Below are positions 26,348 through 35,197 of a DNA stretch of 64,000 nt, in pieces; within the stretch, counting starts at the first letter, position 1; every line of letters starts with the position of its first letter. This DNA comes from Caenispirillum salinarum_A (lineage in GTDB: Bacteria > Pseudomonadota > Alphaproteobacteria > Rhodospirillales > Rhodospirillaceae): positions 3,782,001-3,846,000 of the forward strand of contig NZ_CP085224.1 of assembly GCF_044803115.1 (NCBI RefSeq), written 5' to 3'. The notes below the pieces were generated by a model. It was not told where the DNA came from. It made no database searches and saw only the letters and a list, made by a program, of their open reading frames with translations. Position numbers and translations under genes: made by a program.

Positions 26348-26601
26348 GCCGATCGGCCAGAAAACGCCGCCTCCCGCACGCGGCGCACGCGGACGCCCCT
26401 CCACCCGTCAGGGCCGTGCGTGCGGTGCCGGACCGATACTCATGAAAAACGCCGCGCCGGAAGGTCCGGGCGGCGGGCAGGCCGGCATCTCATGCGGCCG
26501 GGATGGTCTGGCGCGGAAACGTTTCTTGCCTACGGCAGGCGGCAGCGTGACCGGCCGGCAGCGGGTTTGGACGCCGCCGCCGGCCGGTGATCCACGCGAA
26601 A

Positions 26602-26841
26602 TTACTTGCGCATCATCTGCTGGTAGATGCGCTCCGCCTTGTTGGCGGCAGCCTCGGCGCGCTGCGCCGCGGCCTCGGCACGCTGGGCGGCGGCCTGGGC
26701 GGACTGAGCGGACTGCTGAGCCTGCTGGCCGGCCTGCGTGGCCGCGGTCATGGTGGCGCGATCCTCATCGGTCATGCCCTGGGCGCAAGCGGCCAGGCCA
26801 AGAACGAGCGGAGCGGCGAGGAGCAAACGAGATTTCTTCAT
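26602..26841 (-). CDS. Small Ala-rich heptad-repeat lipoprotein (Lpp-like)
   Basis: 79 residues with a lipoprotein signal (MKKSRLLLAAPLVLGLAAC) and a mature part that is an alanine-zipper coiled coil (QQAQQSAQSAQAAAQRAEAA, then AERIYQQMMRK). It ends with Lys, as Braun-type lipoproteins do when linked to peptidoglycan. It has a GGGAGG ribosome site. Probably an abundant envelope structural lipoprotein. Confidence 0.85.
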   Translation of the reverse strand: MKKSRLLLAAPLVLGLAACAQGMTDEDRATMTAATQAGQQAQQSAQSAQAAAQRAEAAAQRAEAAANKAERIYQQMMRK

Positions 26842-26953
26842 ATCAATAAACCTCCCAATGTCACGCGTGAGGCGGACCTTCTGTCAGCGCCCGCCTGCCG
26901 CGTATGGTTGGCTAGAAGTTCCCCTAATAGCAAGGGCTTCTTGCGGATAAGCC

Positions 26954-27664
26954 TCATGGTTTCGCCGATCCGTCACGATTCTGCGCATCAAGTACCTTGG
27001 CGATGAACCGAACCGTGATGTGCCGGCGCTCGGCCAGAGACATCGTGTCTGCGGCCGCTACGACTCGACGCGCGGCAGCGAAGGACCGTTCCATATGCCG
27101 CAGCAAAAAGCCGATAACGTCCGGCCCGACCCGCAGTTGCCGGTCGATGAACAGCTTGACCAGAACCGCCTCCATGAGAATGTCGTCGGGGGCGGCGATG
27201 GCGGCCGTCTGGGCCGTCGACAGGCGCGACCGCAGGTCGGGCAGGTCGACCTTCCACCGGGCGGGCGGCTCCTCGCCAGTGAGCAATATGTGACGTTGCG
27301 CGTCTTTCACGAGGTTCCAGGCGTGAAACAGCGCCTGCTCCACCTCCGGGTCGGGCACCAGGCGGTCGGCGCCCTCCACCACCAGGGCGCGGTGATGGTC
27401 CAGCAGATAGGGGATGTCCTCGTCGGGCAACTCCTCGGCGCGCAGGATGGCCGCGCCCGACCGGGCCGCGAAGACGTGCGCCAGGTGCGTCTTGCCGCAG
27501 CCGCGCGGGCCGTGCAGGGCCAAAGCCGGGCCGGGCCAGCGCGGCCAGCAGTCAAGCCAGGCCACCGCCTCGGCGTTGGCCGGCGTGACGAGGAAGTCTT
27601 CCCGCGACAACGCCGGACGGTGCGGCAGGTCGAGGGGCAGTTGCTTGCCGGGATCGGTGCTCAT
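26954..27664 (-). CDS. hda: DnaA-related regulatory inactivator Hda-like protein
   Basis: 236 residues from the ATG at 27664; a GTG six bases earlier is possible. DnaA-like AAA+ features: LPLDLPHRPALSREDFLVT at the N-terminus, P-loop HGPRGCGKTHLAHVFA, HRALVVEGADRL and HILLTGEEPPARWKVDLPDL. The C-terminal helical part lacks the DnaA DNA-binding domain. By family it promotes ATP hydrolysis by DnaA with the sliding clamp; the LPLDL segment resembles a clamp-binding motif. Its place beside the permease, pgsA-like and purMN genes is a frequent order in Rhodospirillales. Confidence 0.88.
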   Translation of the reverse strand: MSTDPGKQLPLDLPHRPALSREDFLVTPANAEAVAWLDCWPRWPGPALALHGPRGCGKTHLAHVFAARSGAAILRAEELPDEDIPYLLDHHRALVVEGADRLVPDPEVEQALFHAWNLVKDAQRHILLTGEEPPARWKVDLPDLRSRLSTAQTAAIAAPDDILMEAVLVKLFIDRQLRVGPDVIGFLLRHMERSFAAARRVVAAADTMSLAERRHITVRFIAKVLDAQNRDGSAKP

Positions 27665-27666
27665 GG

Positions 27667-28776
27667 TCACGTCGCGTCGGGCGCTGCCGGGGGCGGTGGC
27701 GGCAGATCGCGGCGCGCTCCTCCTCGGCCCTGGAAATACGGGCTGTTCAGGTACTGGCCCAGGAAGAACCGCGCCAGCACGCCGACCACCGCCGCCACGG
27801 GCACCGCCAGCAGGATGCCGACGAAGCCGAACAGCGCGCCGCCGGCCAGCAGCGCAAAGATCACCCAGACCGGGTGCAGGCCGATGCGGTCCCCCACCAG
27901 CTTGGGGGTCAGGAAGTTGCCCTCGATCATCTGCCCGGCGACGAAGACGCCCGCGACCAGCGCCACCGGTGTATAGGTGTCGAACTGCGCGAGCGCCAGA
28001 CCGATGCCGACCACGAATCCGGAAATGGTGCCCAGATAGGGAACGAAGCTGATGATGCCCGCGCCAAGGCCCACCAGCAGCCCCAGGTCAAGCCCGACGA
28101 CGCTCAGGCCGATGGCGTAGAAGGCGCCCAGCACCAGGCAGACGCTTGCCTGGCCGCGGATGAACCCGGCCAGGGTCTGGTCGATCTCGCGGAACTGGGC
28201 GCGGATGGTGTCGGCGTGCTCGCGCGGCAGCCAGTTGTCGACCTTGGTCACCATGCGGTCCCAGTCGCGCAACTGGTAGAAGGCGACCACCGGCGTGATG
28301 AACACCAGCGACAGCAGGTTGAGCAGCGCAAACCCGCCCGACAGCAGGCCCTTCAGCACCGTGCCCACGAAGGCCAGGGCGTTGCCTATGAAGCCGCTGG
28401 CCTGCGTGCGCAGGGTCTCCACCTGATCGGGCGGCAGGCGTTCGACGCCCATCTGGATGATGGGCTCGGCGGCCTCGCGCAGCATGTCGATGTAGCCCGG
28501 CAGCCGCACCAGGAACGACATCACCTGCGCCTGCAACAGCGGCACCAGCAGCAGCAGCGCCGCCACCAGCACCGCGACGATGCCGGCGGTGACCACCACC
28601 GTCGCCATCAGTCGCGACAGGCCCCACTTCTGCAGGCGGTCGGCGACGGGATCGAGGAAATAGGCTATGGCCATGCCGGCGACGAACGGCAGCAGCACCT
28701 CGCGCAGCACCCACAGCGCTGCGACGAAGACCACCAACCCGATCAACCAGAAGCGCAGTTGTCGCCCACCGGCCAT
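27667..28776 (-). CDS. AI-2E family transporter (PerM-like permease)
   Basis: 369 residues with seven to eight membrane helices and the family signature FIRGQASVCLVLGAFYAIGL followed by GLGAGIISFVPYLGTISG and GNFLTPKLVGDRIGLHPVWV. The C-terminal tail is Pro-rich and cytoplasmic. It lies immediately upstream of hda on the same strand (2 bp gap). Substrate unknown; members have been linked to autoinducer-2 or ion export. Confidence 0.9.
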   Translation of the reverse strand: MAGGRQLRFWLIGLVVFVAALWVLREVLLPFVAGMAIAYFLDPVADRLQKWGLSRLMATVVVTAGIVAVLVAALLLLVPLLQAQVMSFLVRLPGYIDMLREAAEPIIQMGVERLPPDQVETLRTQASGFIGNALAFVGTVLKGLLSGGFALLNLLSLVFITPVVAFYQLRDWDRMVTKVDNWLPREHADTIRAQFREIDQTLAGFIRGQASVCLVLGAFYAIGLSVVGLDLGLLVGLGAGIISFVPYLGTISGFVVGIGLALAQFDTYTPVALVAGVFVAGQMIEGNFLTPKLVGDRIGLHPVWVIFALLAGGALFGFVGILLAVPVAAVVGVLARFFLGQYLNSPYFQGRGGARRDLPPPPPAAPDAT

Positions 28777-28832
28777 GGTGTTGTCGTCACTCCCCCTGCC
28801 GGGTCATCCCGGTCCGACGCGCGGCCCGCGCG

Positions 28833-29411
28833 TCACCTGTCGTCGCCCTCGTGGGTCGCCTCGAGCGCGTGGCGGCCCCAGACCCACAGGTAGGCGGCCC
28901 CCGACGCGATGGTGGTCGCGGCCGCCGCAAAGGTCAGTACACCAACCAGCGGGCCGACGTCCAGATTCAGTCCCTCGACCGCCAGCGTTCCGGCGCCCAG
29001 CGCCACCTGGGCCACGGTGTTGGCCTTGCTGACCAGCAGCGGGCGCATGTGCAGCCCGCCCACCACCATTTCATACAGAATGGCACCGCCGACGATGAGG
29101 ACGTCGCGGAACACCACCAGCGTGACGATCCACGACGGCAGCACCCCCGACCACCCCAGCGCCACGAAGACGCTGACCAGCAGCGCCTTGTCCGCCAGCG
29201 GGTCGAGGAACCCGCCCAGCTTGCTCCGCGCATCCAGCACGCGGGCCAGGATGCCGTCCACGGCGTCGGTGACGCCCGCCAGCACGAAAACCCAGAAAGC
29301 CCACGCCAGGCGGCCCTCCAGGATCAACTCGACCACCACCGGCACCATGAGCAGCCGGAAGATGGTCAGCAGGTTGGGCAGTTGCTTGACGATGGCCCGT
29401 TGCGGACGCAC
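28833..29411 (-). CDS. CDP-alcohol phosphatidyltransferase (PgsA-like)
   Basis: 192 residues from a GTG at 29411, with a strong GGGAGG upstream inside the end of the previous gene. The family motif D-G-x2-A-R-x8-G-x3-D-x3-D is complete in DAVDGILARVLDARSKLGGF followed by LDPLADK. Four to five membrane helices. It transfers a phosphatidyl group from CDP-diacylglycerol to an alcohol, most likely glycerol phosphate given the PgsA-like length. Confidence 0.9.
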   Translation of the reverse strand: MRPQRAIVKQLPNLLTIFRLLMVPVVVELILEGRLAWAFWVFVLAGVTDAVDGILARVLDARSKLGGFLDPLADKALLVSVFVALGWSGVLPSWIVTLVVFRDVLIVGGAILYEMVVGGLHMRPLLVSKANTVAQVALGAGTLAVEGLNLDVGPLVGVLTFAAAATTIASGAAYLWVWGRHALEATHEGDDR

Positions 29412-29421
29412 GACGCCTCCC

Positions 29422-30783
29422 TCAGCGCGGCGCCATGACCCGGCCCTGCCCCGGCGTCGGAGCCGAGGCCTCGCCCGGCTGCTGCTGCGGTGCGCCTTGA
29501 GCCGCCGGCCCGGCCTGGGTCGCCGGCTGGGCCCCCTGCGCCGCGCCCTGGGCGCCCGCCGCTTCCGGCGTGATCATGGGCTGGCGCGCGGGCTCGGCCG
29601 GGGCCGGGGCGCGGCGCAGCTCGATGCGCCACACGCCGCCGCCCAGGTCGCTCATGTCCAGCCCGTACTGGGCGAGCGTGAGGGTCAGGCGCTCGACGTC
29701 GCCCATGTATCCCAGCAGAATCTGCGCCCTCTCGCGGCTGAGGGCCTGCACCTCCACGCCGCGCACCAGGGGCACCTGCCCCAGGCGCTCGCGCACCGTC
29801 AGCCAAGTCTCCAGGCCGCCCGAGGTGGGCACGATCGCCGTCATCCTCTGCGGCGCCGCGTCGGGCGACAGACCGGCCGCCGCGCCGCCGCCCTGCCACT
29901 GGTCGTCGCGCAGGCGGGCCGCCACCTCGTCGGCGGCGCGGCTGAGGAAGGCCGACCGGTCCTCGGCCGGATCGCGGGTCAGGGTGAGGGACTGCCGGCT
30001 CGGCTGACCGGCCAGGCGATAGCGCGTCATGTCCACGGCCAGCTGGTCCTCGCCGGCCAGGGCGGCGCGGGCCACCACGGACTCGGTCATGTCGTAGCGC
30101 TGGAGCAGGTTGCGGACGGCCGCGGCGTCGCCGCCCGCGGCCTCGTCAGCCGACAGCGCCCGCAGGTCGCCCAGGTCGCCCAGCGGCACGCGCGTCGGCA
30201 CCAGGCCGTCGCCGGCACGCCGGTTCCAGGCCGCGCGCCAGGGGTTGGGGTCCTCCCACAGGATGGGCCCGGCGGCGCCCGGCGCCTGCCACAGCGGCAC
30301 CACCAGGACCGGCGTGCGCGGCTGCTCGCTGAAGGGGATGTCGTTCATGCGCAGAAGCTGGCGCACGGCATCGGGATTGTAGGTGATGTCCAGGGTGGCG
30401 ATGTAGCGGACGTTGGACCGCTTCTCGTCCTCCACCTGCAGGGACAGCACGTAGTTCTGCGCCTCCTCGCCGCCGATCTCGGGCAGGCGATCCTGATACC
30501 CGGCGGGAGCGAGGTCGCGCATGACCTGCCGCAGCCCCTTGGCCTGGCCTTCCATCAAGGCCTGATCGCGGGCGGCGACGGCACTGTCGGCGGTCACGTC
30601 GACCTTCACGTCGTCGGCGGTGAACAGTGCCAGCGTCGCCGGGTCGGGCGCCTGCGCGCGCGCCGGGGCGCCGGGCACCGAAACCACGGCCAGAAGGGCC
30701 GCCAGGACCATTGCAAACACGCGCCGATGCAGTATCTTCCCGCACACCGATCGCAACCGAACAGAACCAGACGAGGCCGTCAT
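29422..30783 (-). CDS. DUF2066 domain-containing exported protein
   Basis: 453 residues from the ATG at 30783; GTG 30747 or ATG 30711 are possible shorter starts. The N-terminus ends in a signal peptide (MVLAALLAVVSVPGAPARAQ). DUF2066 region: VDVTADSAVAARDQALMEGQ, LRQVMRDLAPAG and YIATLDITYNPDAVRQLL. The C-terminal 70 residues are low-complexity Ala, Gln and Pro. It overlaps or nearly abuts the divergent purM start (25 bp between start codons). The conserved order with purM, pgsA and hda is typical of alphaproteobacteria; function unknown. Confidence 0.85.
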   Translation of the reverse strand: MTASSGSVRLRSVCGKILHRRVFAMVLAALLAVVSVPGAPARAQAPDPATLALFTADDVKVDVTADSAVAARDQALMEGQAKGLRQVMRDLAPAGYQDRLPEIGGEEAQNYVLSLQVEDEKRSNVRYIATLDITYNPDAVRQLLRMNDIPFSEQPRTPVLVVPLWQAPGAAGPILWEDPNPWRAAWNRRAGDGLVPTRVPLGDLGDLRALSADEAAGGDAAAVRNLLQRYDMTESVVARAALAGEDQLAVDMTRYRLAGQPSRQSLTLTRDPAEDRSAFLSRAADEVAARLRDDQWQGGGAAAGLSPDAAPQRMTAIVPTSGGLETWLTVRERLGQVPLVRGVEVQALSRERAQILLGYMGDVERLTLTLAQYGLDMSDLGGGVWRIELRRAPAPAEPARQPMITPEAAGAQGAAQGAQPATQAGPAAQGAPQQQPGEASAPTPGQGRVMAPR

Positions 30784-30808
30784 CACCACTCCCTCTGACA
30801 AGACCGGG

Positions 30809-31870
30809 TTGTCGTACAAGGACGCCGGCGTTGACATTGACGCCGGAAACGCGCTTGTGCAAGCGATCAAGCCGCTCGCCAAATCGACCACCCGTTCCGG
30901 GGCCGACGCCGCGCTGGGCGGTTTCGGCGCCCTTTTCGACCTGAAGGCCGCCGGCTTCACCGATCCGGTGCTCATCGCCGCCACCGACGGCGTGGGCACG
31001 AAGCTGCGCGTCGCCATCACCGCCGGACGCCATGAAAGCGTGGGCATAGACCTGGTGGCGATGAGCGTCAACGACCTGGTGGTCCAGGGCGGCGAGCCGC
31101 TGTTCTTCCTCGACTACTACGCGACGGGGCGCCTGGAGGTTACCGTCGCGCGCGACGTGGTCGCCGGCATCGCGGAAGGCTGCCGCCAGGCGGGCTGCGC
31201 GCTCATCGGCGGCGAGACCGCCGAAATGCCCGGCATGTACGAGGACGGCGACTACGACGTCGCCGGCTTCGCCGTCGGCGCGGCGGAACGCGGCCAGCTT
31301 CTGGACGGCACCGGCGTGGCCGAGGGCGACGTGGTGATCGGCCTGGCGTCGTCGGGTATCCACTCCAACGGCTATTCGCTGGTCCGCCGCATCGTGGAGC
31401 GCTCGGGCGTCGGCTACGACGCCCCGGCCCCCTTCGCGGAAGGCCGGAGCCTGGGCGAGGCCCTGCTGACGCCGACGCGCATCTATGTGAAAAGCTGCCT
31501 GGCCGCCGTGCGCGCCGGGCATGTGAAAGCGCTGGCGCACATTACCGGCGGCGGCTTCTGGGAGAACATCCCCCGCGTGCTGCCCGAAGGCCTGGCCGCC
31601 GAGCTGGATGCCGACGCGCTGCCCCTGCCGCCGGTCTTCCGCTGGCTGGCCGAGCAAGGCGGCGTCTCGGCGCACGAGATGGCGCGCACCTTCAACTGTG
31701 GCGTCGGCATGGTCGCCGTCGTTCCCGCCGCCGAGGCGGAAGCCGCGCTGACAGTCTTCCGCGACCACGGCGAAGACGCCCGCGTCATCGGCCGCATGGT
31801 GGCACGCGAAGAGGGTTCGGAGCCCGTGCGCATCCCCGGCCTGTCCGAGGCGTGGGGCCTGTCCGCATGA
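30809..31870 (+). CDS. purM: Phosphoribosylformylglycinamidine cyclo-ligase
   Basis: 353 residues if started at TTG 30809, giving SYKDAGVDIDAGNALVQAI as the N-terminus. Similarity to PurM appears to extend a few codons upstream (a TPSDKTG segment), but no ATG, GTG or TTG lies there in frame until a GTG at 30620, so the start is uncertain. Motifs: LIAATDGVGTKLRVAI, GGETAEMPGMY, SSGIHSNGYSLVRRI and HITGGGFWENIPRV. It makes aminoimidazole ribotide in purine synthesis, is cytoplasmic, and its stop overlaps the purN start (ATGA). Confidence 0.93.
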   Translation: MSYKDAGVDIDAGNALVQAIKPLAKSTTRSGADAALGGFGALFDLKAAGFTDPVLIAATDGVGTKLRVAITAGRHESVGIDLVAMSVNDLVVQGGEPLFFLDYYATGRLEVTVARDVVAGIAEGCRQAGCALIGGETAEMPGMYEDGDYDVAGFAVGAAERGQLLDGTGVAEGDVVIGLASSGIHSNGYSLVRRIVERSGVGYDAPAPFAEGRSLGEALLTPTRIYVKSCLAAVRAGHVKALAHITGGGFWENIPRVLPEGLAAELDADALPLPPVFRWLAEQGGVSAHEMARTFNCGVGMVAVVPAAEAEAALTVFRDHGEDARVIGRMVAREEGSEPVRIPGLSEAWGLSA

Positions 31871-32532
31871 GCGACTCCGGGCGCTCGCGCGTGAAGGTGG
31901 CCGTTTTGGTCTCGGGCCGGGGCAGCAACCTTCAAGCCCTGCTGGATGCCTGCGCCGATCCGTCGCACCCCGCCGAGATCGTTGCGGTGATCTCGAACGT
32001 GCCCGGCGCCTACGCGCTGGAGCGGGCGGAAAAGGCGGGCGTGCCGACGCAGGTGATCGACCACAAGGCCTTTGACGGCCGCCCCGCCTTCGAGGACGCG
32101 CTCAACGCCGCGCTGGACGCGGCGGGCGCGGAACTGGTGTGCCTGGCCGGCTTCATGCGCCTGCTGACGGATGCCTTCGTCGACCGCTGGCACGACCGGA
32201 TGATCAACATCCATCCGAGCCTGCTGCCCAGCTTCAAGGGCCTGCACACCCACGAGCGGGCGCTGGAGGCCGGCGTGCGCTTCCACGGCTGCACGGTGCA
32301 TTTCGTGCGCGCCGACATGGACGCCGGGCCGATCATCGCCCAGGCCGCCGTGCCCGTGCATCCCGACGATGACGCCGATGCGCTGGGCGCCCGCGTGCTG
32401 GAGGCCGAGCACCGCATTTATCCGCTGGCCCTGCGGCTGGTGGCCGAGGGCCACGCGCGGGTTTCCGGCCAGCGGGTCGTCATCACGAGCCACGGGGCGC
32501 CCGACTCCACACTGCTGAATCCGGCCGACTGA
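31867..32532 (+). CDS. purN: Phosphoribosylglycinamide formyltransferase
   Basis: 221 residues. Motifs of the formyltetrahydrofolate-dependent enzyme: VLVSGRGSNLQALLDAC near the start (phosphate binding), then CLAGFMRLLTDAFV, INIHPSLLPSFKGLHTHERA with the catalytic His/Asn region, and DMDAGPIIAQAAVPV with the catalytic Asp. It is coupled to purM by a 4-bp overlap. A perfect terminator follows 28 bp after the stop. Confidence 0.96.
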   Translation: MSDSGRSRVKVAVLVSGRGSNLQALLDACADPSHPAEIVAVISNVPGAYALERAEKAGVPTQVIDHKAFDGRPAFEDALNAALDAAGAELVCLAGFMRLLTDAFVDRWHDRMINIHPSLLPSFKGLHTHERALEAGVRFHGCTVHFVRADMDAGPIIAQAAVPVHPDDDADALGARVLEAEHRIYPLALRLVAEGHARVSGQRVVITSHGAPDSTLLNPAD

Positions 32533-32560
32533 CGGACGCCCCTCTTCATTCCTGTCTTGC

Positions 32561-32589
32561 AGCCCGACTCGTCGAGTCGGGCTTTTTTT
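32561..32589 (+). terminator. Terminator of purMN
   Basis: Perfect 10-bp stem AGCCCGACTC/GAGTCGGGCT with a 3-nt loop followed by seven T. It ends the purM-purN transcript. Confidence 0.95.
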
Positions 32590-32854
32590 GTGGCGCGGCC
32601 TAAACCCCTGCCCCGCCGCTGCGCGTTTTCGATAAGCCCTGGATGACGCGACGTCCGGCGCCTGCCAAGAAAACACGAAGGTTCCCAGGGGACTATGATT
32701 TTCGAATGAAAACGGAAACTTTTCGCTTGATGGACGCTTGAAGATTAATCGAACATTCACCCCTGCGTCATCGTCCTGTAACGGCGGGATGATAAACGGG
32801 TGGACATCGATTTTCCGACCATCCGGCACAACATTTTGTTTTGGGGAGAATTCC
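32590..32854 (+). promoter_or_regulatory. ugp promoter region with Pho-box-like site
   Basis: 265 bp upstream of ugpB, AT-richer than average. At 32765-32782 the sequence GCGTCAT-CGTC-CTGTAAC fits the 7-4-7 layout of a Pho box (CTGTCAT-N4-CTGTCAC) with a few mismatches, and TGATAA about 8 bp downstream could serve as -10. PhoB control of a glycerol-phosphate importer would be expected, but the match is imperfect. Confidence 0.42.
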
Positions 32855-34183
32855 ATGAACGGCCTCAAGCTCGGCCTGGCGGCGGCCACCGCCATCGCCA
32901 CCATCGGCGCTGCCACCTCGGCCTTCGCCGCCACGGAAATCCAGTTCTGGCACGCCATGGGCGGCGGCACCACCGGCGAAAAGGTCGCCGAGTATGCCCA
33001 GCGCTTCAACGAAAGCCAGGACCAGTACGAGGTCAAAGCCGTCTACAAGGGGACCTACACCGAGGCCCTGACGGCCGCCATCGCCGCCTTCCGCGCGCGT
33101 CAGCAGCCCCACATCGTGCAGGTCTTCGAGGTCGGCACCGCCTCCATGATGGCCGCCGAGGGCGCCATCTACCCCGTCTACGAGTTGATGGAGGCCACCG
33201 GCAAGCCCTTCGACCCGGAAGACTACCTTGACGCGGTGAAGTCCTACTACACCACGCCGGACGGCCAGATGCTGTCCATGCCGTTCAACAGCTCCACCCC
33301 GGTGGTCTACTATAACAAGGACGCCTTCAAGAAGGCCGGCCTGGACCCCGACAACCCGCCGAAGACCTGGGAAGGACTGGTCGAGGCCAGCCGCAAGATC
33401 ATGGAGGTCGAGGGCAACCCGACCTGCGGCTTCACTACCGGCTGGCAGAGCTGGGTGCAGCTGGAAAACTTCGGCGCCATGCACAACGTGCCGTTCGCCA
33501 CCAAGGCCAACGGCTTCGAGGGCATCGACACCTCGCTGGTGTTCAACCAGGAGCCCTTCACCACCCACATCCAGAACATGCAGGACTGGCAGGAAGACCG
33601 CGTGTTCGTCTACGGCGGCCGCCGCGGCGATCCGAACCCGCTGTTCCTGACCGGCGAGTGCGCCATGCTGATGAACAGCTCGGCCTACTACGGTTCGGTC
33701 AAGGAAGGCGCGGGCTTCGACTGGGGCATCGCCCAGCTGCCGTACTACGAGTCGCTGGAAGGCGCCCCGCAGAACTCCATCATCGGCGGCGCCACCCTGT
33801 GGGTGCTGCAGGGCCACGACGATGAGGCCTACGCCGGCGTGGCCGAGTTCATGAACTTCCTGTCCTCGCCGGAGATCCAGCTGGACTGGCACAAGTCCAC
33901 CGGCTACGTGCCCATCACCAATTCCGCCTACGAAGCCGCCAAGGAGGAAGGCTTCTACAAGGAGGCGCCGGGCGCCGATGTCGCGATCAAGCAGCTGACC
34001 ATGAACGAGCCCACCGAGTACTCCAAGGGCTTGCGCCTGGGCAACTTCGTCCAGATCCGCGACATCATCAACGAGGAGCTGGAGTCGGTGTGGTCGGGCA
34101 GCAAGACCGCCAAGCAGGCGCTCGACAGCGCCGCCGACCGCGGCGACAAACTGCTGCGCAAGTTCGAGGAAAGCGTCAACTAA
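32855..34183 (+). CDS. ugpB: sn-glycerol-3-phosphate ABC transporter, periplasmic binding protein
   Basis: 442 residues from the ATG at 32855, with GGGGAG upstream. A signal peptide (ending TSAFAATEI) precedes a family-1 solute-binding fold opening IQFWHAMGGGTTGEKVAEYA, with QVFEVGTASMMAAEGAIYPV and MPFNSSTPVVYYNKDAFKKA, closely UgpB-like. It delivers glycerol-3-phosphate or glycerophosphodiesters to UgpAEC. It is the first gene of a four-gene operon with a strong hairpin after it. Confidence 0.95.
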   Translation: MNGLKLGLAAATAIATIGAATSAFAATEIQFWHAMGGGTTGEKVAEYAQRFNESQDQYEVKAVYKGTYTEALTAAIAAFRARQQPHIVQVFEVGTASMMAAEGAIYPVYELMEATGKPFDPEDYLDAVKSYYTTPDGQMLSMPFNSSTPVVYYNKDAFKKAGLDPDNPPKTWEGLVEASRKIMEVEGNPTCGFTTGWQSWVQLENFGAMHNVPFATKANGFEGIDTSLVFNQEPFTTHIQNMQDWQEDRVFVYGGRRGDPNPLFLTGECAMLMNSSAYYGSVKEGAGFDWGIAQLPYYESLEGAPQNSIIGGATLWVLQGHDDEAYAGVAEFMNFLSSPEIQLDWHKSTGYVPITNSAYEAAKEEGFYKEAPGADVAIKQLTMNEPTEYSKGLRLGNFVQIRDIINEELESVWSGSKTAKQALDSAADRGDKLLRKFEESVN

Positions 34184-34226
34184 GCGCCTCGGATGCTCAT
34201 GAGCCGGCCCTGACCGGCCGGCGCGA

Positions 34227-34262
34227 CACCGCCCGTCGCCGCCAAACCGGCGGCGGGCGGTG
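34227..34262 (+). repeat. Intercistronic hairpin after ugpB
   Basis: Arms of 15 nt (34227-34241 and 34248-34262) pair with a single T-G wobble around a short loop. Such hairpins after binding-protein genes stabilise the upstream mRNA and lower expression of the permease genes. No clean T-tract follows directly, though a short ATTTTC lies beyond. Confidence 0.7.
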
Positions 34263-34315
34263 CCTGCATTTTCTTCGCCGTTCCCGCGTGTTCAGACCAG
34301 GCTTTGTCCCCGCCC

Positions 34316-35197
34316 ATGCACAAGCGCGTCACATACAGTTCCGTCTGGCTGCCCTATCTGCTGGTCCTGCCGCAGGTGGCCATCACCCTGGTCTTCTTCA
34401 TCTGGCCGGCTGGCCAGGCGCTGTACCAGTCGGTGCTGCGTCAGGACGCCTTCGGGCTGAGGACCGAGTTCGTCGGGCTGGAAAACTTCATAAGCCTGTT
34501 CCAGTCCGAGCGATACCTGGACGTCTTCTTCAACACCATCCTCTTCAGCGCGGCGACCACCTTCTCGGCCATGGGCTTCGCCCTGCTGCTGGCGGTGATG
34601 GCGGACCGCGTCATCAAGGGGGCGAGCGTCTACAAGACCCTGCTCATCTGGCCCTATGCCGTGGCGCCCGCCATTGCCGGCGTGCTGATGTGGTTCCTGT
34701 TCAATCCCACCATCGGCTTCGCGGCCTGGGCCCTGGGCGGCGTTGGGGTCGAGTGGAACCACTACACCAACGGCAACCAGGCCTTCATCCTGGTGGTCAT
34801 CGCGGCGGCGTGGAAGCAGATCAGCTACAACTTCGTGTTCTTCCTGGCCGGCCTTCAGGCCATTCCGCGCTCGCTGATCGAGGCCGCCGCCATCGACGGC
34901 GCCGGGCCGGGCAAGCGGTTCTGGACCATCATCTTCCCGCTGCTGTCGCCGACGACCTTCTTCCTGCTGGTGGTCAACGTGGTCTACAGCTTCTTCGAGA
35001 CCTTCGGCATCATCCACGCCACCACCGAGGGCGGCCCCGGCGGCGCCACCGAGATCCTGGTCTACAAGGTCTACAAGGACGGCTTCGTCGGCCTTGACCT
35101 CGGCGGCTCGGCGGCGCAGTCGGTGGTGCTGATGGCCATCGTCATCGCCCTGACCGTCATCCAGTTCCGTTACGTCGAGCGCAAGGTGCAGTACTGA
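34316..35197 (+). CDS. ugpA: sn-glycerol-3-phosphate ABC transporter permease UgpA
   Basis: 293 residues from the ATG at 34316; a TTG at 34304 is a weaker choice. Six membrane helices. The permease EAA motif is EAAAIDGAGPGKRFWTIIFP. The first helix region reads LPYLLVLPQVAITLVFFIWP, as in UgpA. It forms the inner-membrane channel with UgpE. Its stop overlaps the ugpE start by 1 base (TGATG). Confidence 0.95.
   Translation: MHKRVTYSSVWLPYLLVLPQVAITLVFFIWPAGQALYQSVLRQDAFGLRTEFVGLENFISLFQSERYLDVFFNTILFSAATTFSAMGFALLLAVMADRVIKGASVYKTLLIWPYAVAPAIAGVLMWFLFNPTIGFAAWALGGVGVEWNHYTNGNQAFILVVIAAAWKQISYNFVFFLAGLQAIPRSLIEAAAIDGAGPGKRFWTIIFPLLSPTTFFLLVVNVVYSFFETFGIIHATTEGGPGGATEILVYKVYKDGFVGLDLGGSAAQSVVLMAIVIALTVIQFRYVERKVQY

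Larger units (their letters stand above)
26052..26601. other. 550-bp gene-free stretch with inverted repeats
   Basis: No gene supported. It contains the paired 43-bp repeats (26054-26096 and 26304-26347) with about 207 bp between them, and GC-rich alternating sequence near 26180-26200. Confidence 0.55.
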
